From assembly GCA_920105625.2 (NCBI GenBank), contig OV050032.1:17803856-17867855 (forward strand): a DNA stretch of 64,000 nt, given 5' to 3'. Positions 63,300 through 64,000 of the stretch are shown piece by piece. The notes below the pieces were generated by a model. The model did no database searches. It saw only the letters and a list, made by a program, of their open reading frames with translations, and was not told where the DNA came from. Origin of the DNA: Clusia tigrina (taxonomy: Eukaryota > Arthropoda > Insecta > Diptera > Clusiidae). A program made the position numbers and the translations under genes. Every line of letters starts with the position of its first letter. The first letter of the stretch is position 1.

Positions 63300-64000
63300 A
63301 ACAATGGAGAAGTTTTCTTCATATATCATCATTAGGAGCATATCTACGTTAATTTTCGGTAGGGTCGGTACCATGAGTTGATTATAATGGAGGGAGGCGT
63401 GGCATCGCCCCCATTTCTTGTGAGTGGCTTTGTAGCGGCAATATACTGATTCATACAAAATTTGTTCCAAAAAATGGGCATAGGTCCTAAGTTTAAAACC
63501 CGAATCAATAGAGGGCGTGGCCCTCAAAATGTATCGCTCATTTTTGTTTTTGTGTTTTATACTTGCACTCTGAACCTTCGTGTGAAGTTTCGTTGACTAA
63601 TATTGCATAGGTCCCAAAAAATGAATATTGGTTAATTGTGGGCATGGCAGTGGTAATAATCTCATATATTAGCATTAGCAGCATTGATAGTGCAATTTCA
63701 AGCGGGGTCCGCAAAGTTCATTATATGGGAGAGAGGTGTGTCCTTTATCTGATCGACCCCATTTATTGTGTATGGCTTTGCAGCGTCAATATACGTACTA
63801 AATATATTATAAATAAATATATTGTATACGTCATAAGTTATAAATATGTGTCAATAATGGGCGTGGCTATTAAAATAACCCTTCCACTTTTTGTGTGCGA
63901 TTTAATGGTAGTGCCCACAACCTTCTTGTGTAATTTCGTTGATAAACCTTCAATAGGAACCTAGTAGTGATTTTGGATAAATTGTGGGCGTGGCAGCAGT
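63300..64000. repeat. 346-bp tandem repeat, two units seen, open at the right edge
   Basis: The stretch from about 63310 and that from about 63655 align throughout, at moderate identity. Landmarks are GGGAGG/GAGAGG before a CC-rich box, TGGCTTTG.AGCG.CAATATAC, GGGCGTGGC, and TTTCGTTGA; ATTGTGGGC.TGGCAG recurs at 63635 and 63981, a 346-bp period. GTGGGCGTGGC motifs recur in it. It probably continues beyond the window as satellite-like DNA or as the internal repeats of a larger mobile element. The frames across it are not genes. Confidence 0.7.

Noticed and set aside
63638..63964. 108-codon plus-strand frame at the right edge
   Set aside because: It spans the tandem repeat unit and is not conserved between the two units.

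Overview
This is a 64-kb window of a eukaryotic, AT-rich insect genome. The gene structures (GT..AG introns, many of only 50-70 bp), the products (Urm1, TMEM70, MARCH5, Sgf11 and Cyclin T relatives closest to fly versions) and the mobile elements (a mauritiana-type mariner, a DD41D rosa-like element) point to a higher dipteran, most likely a tephritid fruit fly. The genus is an inference. There are no bacterial operons, functional rRNA or tRNA genes, or CRISPR arrays.

Layout, left to right. 0-2 kb: the last two coding exons of a Ser/Thr-rich protein (+), not identified. 4.3-5.4 kb: complete five-exon Urm1 (-), with a MITE in intron 3. 7.0-7.7 kb: two-exon TMEM70 (-). 8.7-9.7 kb: single-exon MARCH5-type E3 ligase (-). 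10.4 kb: a possible small membrane protein (-). 13.2-13.7 kb: a possible two-exon basic, Cys-containing protein (+). 15.4-18.8 kb: a diverged six-exon Cyclin T-like gene (-). It has a premature in-frame stop, and a whole mariner sits inside its first, otherwise about 59-bp, intron. 28.5-29.1 kb: Sgf11 homologue (+), followed by a perfect 19-bp hairpin.

The rest is gene-poor and holds decayed mobile DNA. There are three non-LTR retrotransposon remnants (about 12.3, 24.9-27.0 and 44.7-46.0 kb) and the 5' half of a fourth (55.9-58.1 kb). A block at 49.7-54.7 kb carries broken ORFs of two insect-amplified protein families in convergent orientation, with a C2H2 finger between them. A DD41D transposase remnant lies at 59.9-61.1 kb. 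There are also two copies of a MITE, a dispersed repeat pair in inverted orientation, tRNA-derived SINE-like pieces, long (AT)n tracts, and the edge of a 346-bp tandem repeat at the right end. At 59.3 kb there is a strong heat-shock promoter (14 in-register pentamers plus a TATA box) with no heat-shock protein ORF downstream.

The recognised host genes do not form one pathway. TMEM70 and MARCH5 are both mitochondrial, Urm1 acts in tRNA thiolation and protein urmylation, and Sgf11 and Cyclin T act in transcription. All exon joins were worked out by hand from splice sites, phase and remembered family alignments. No database search was run.
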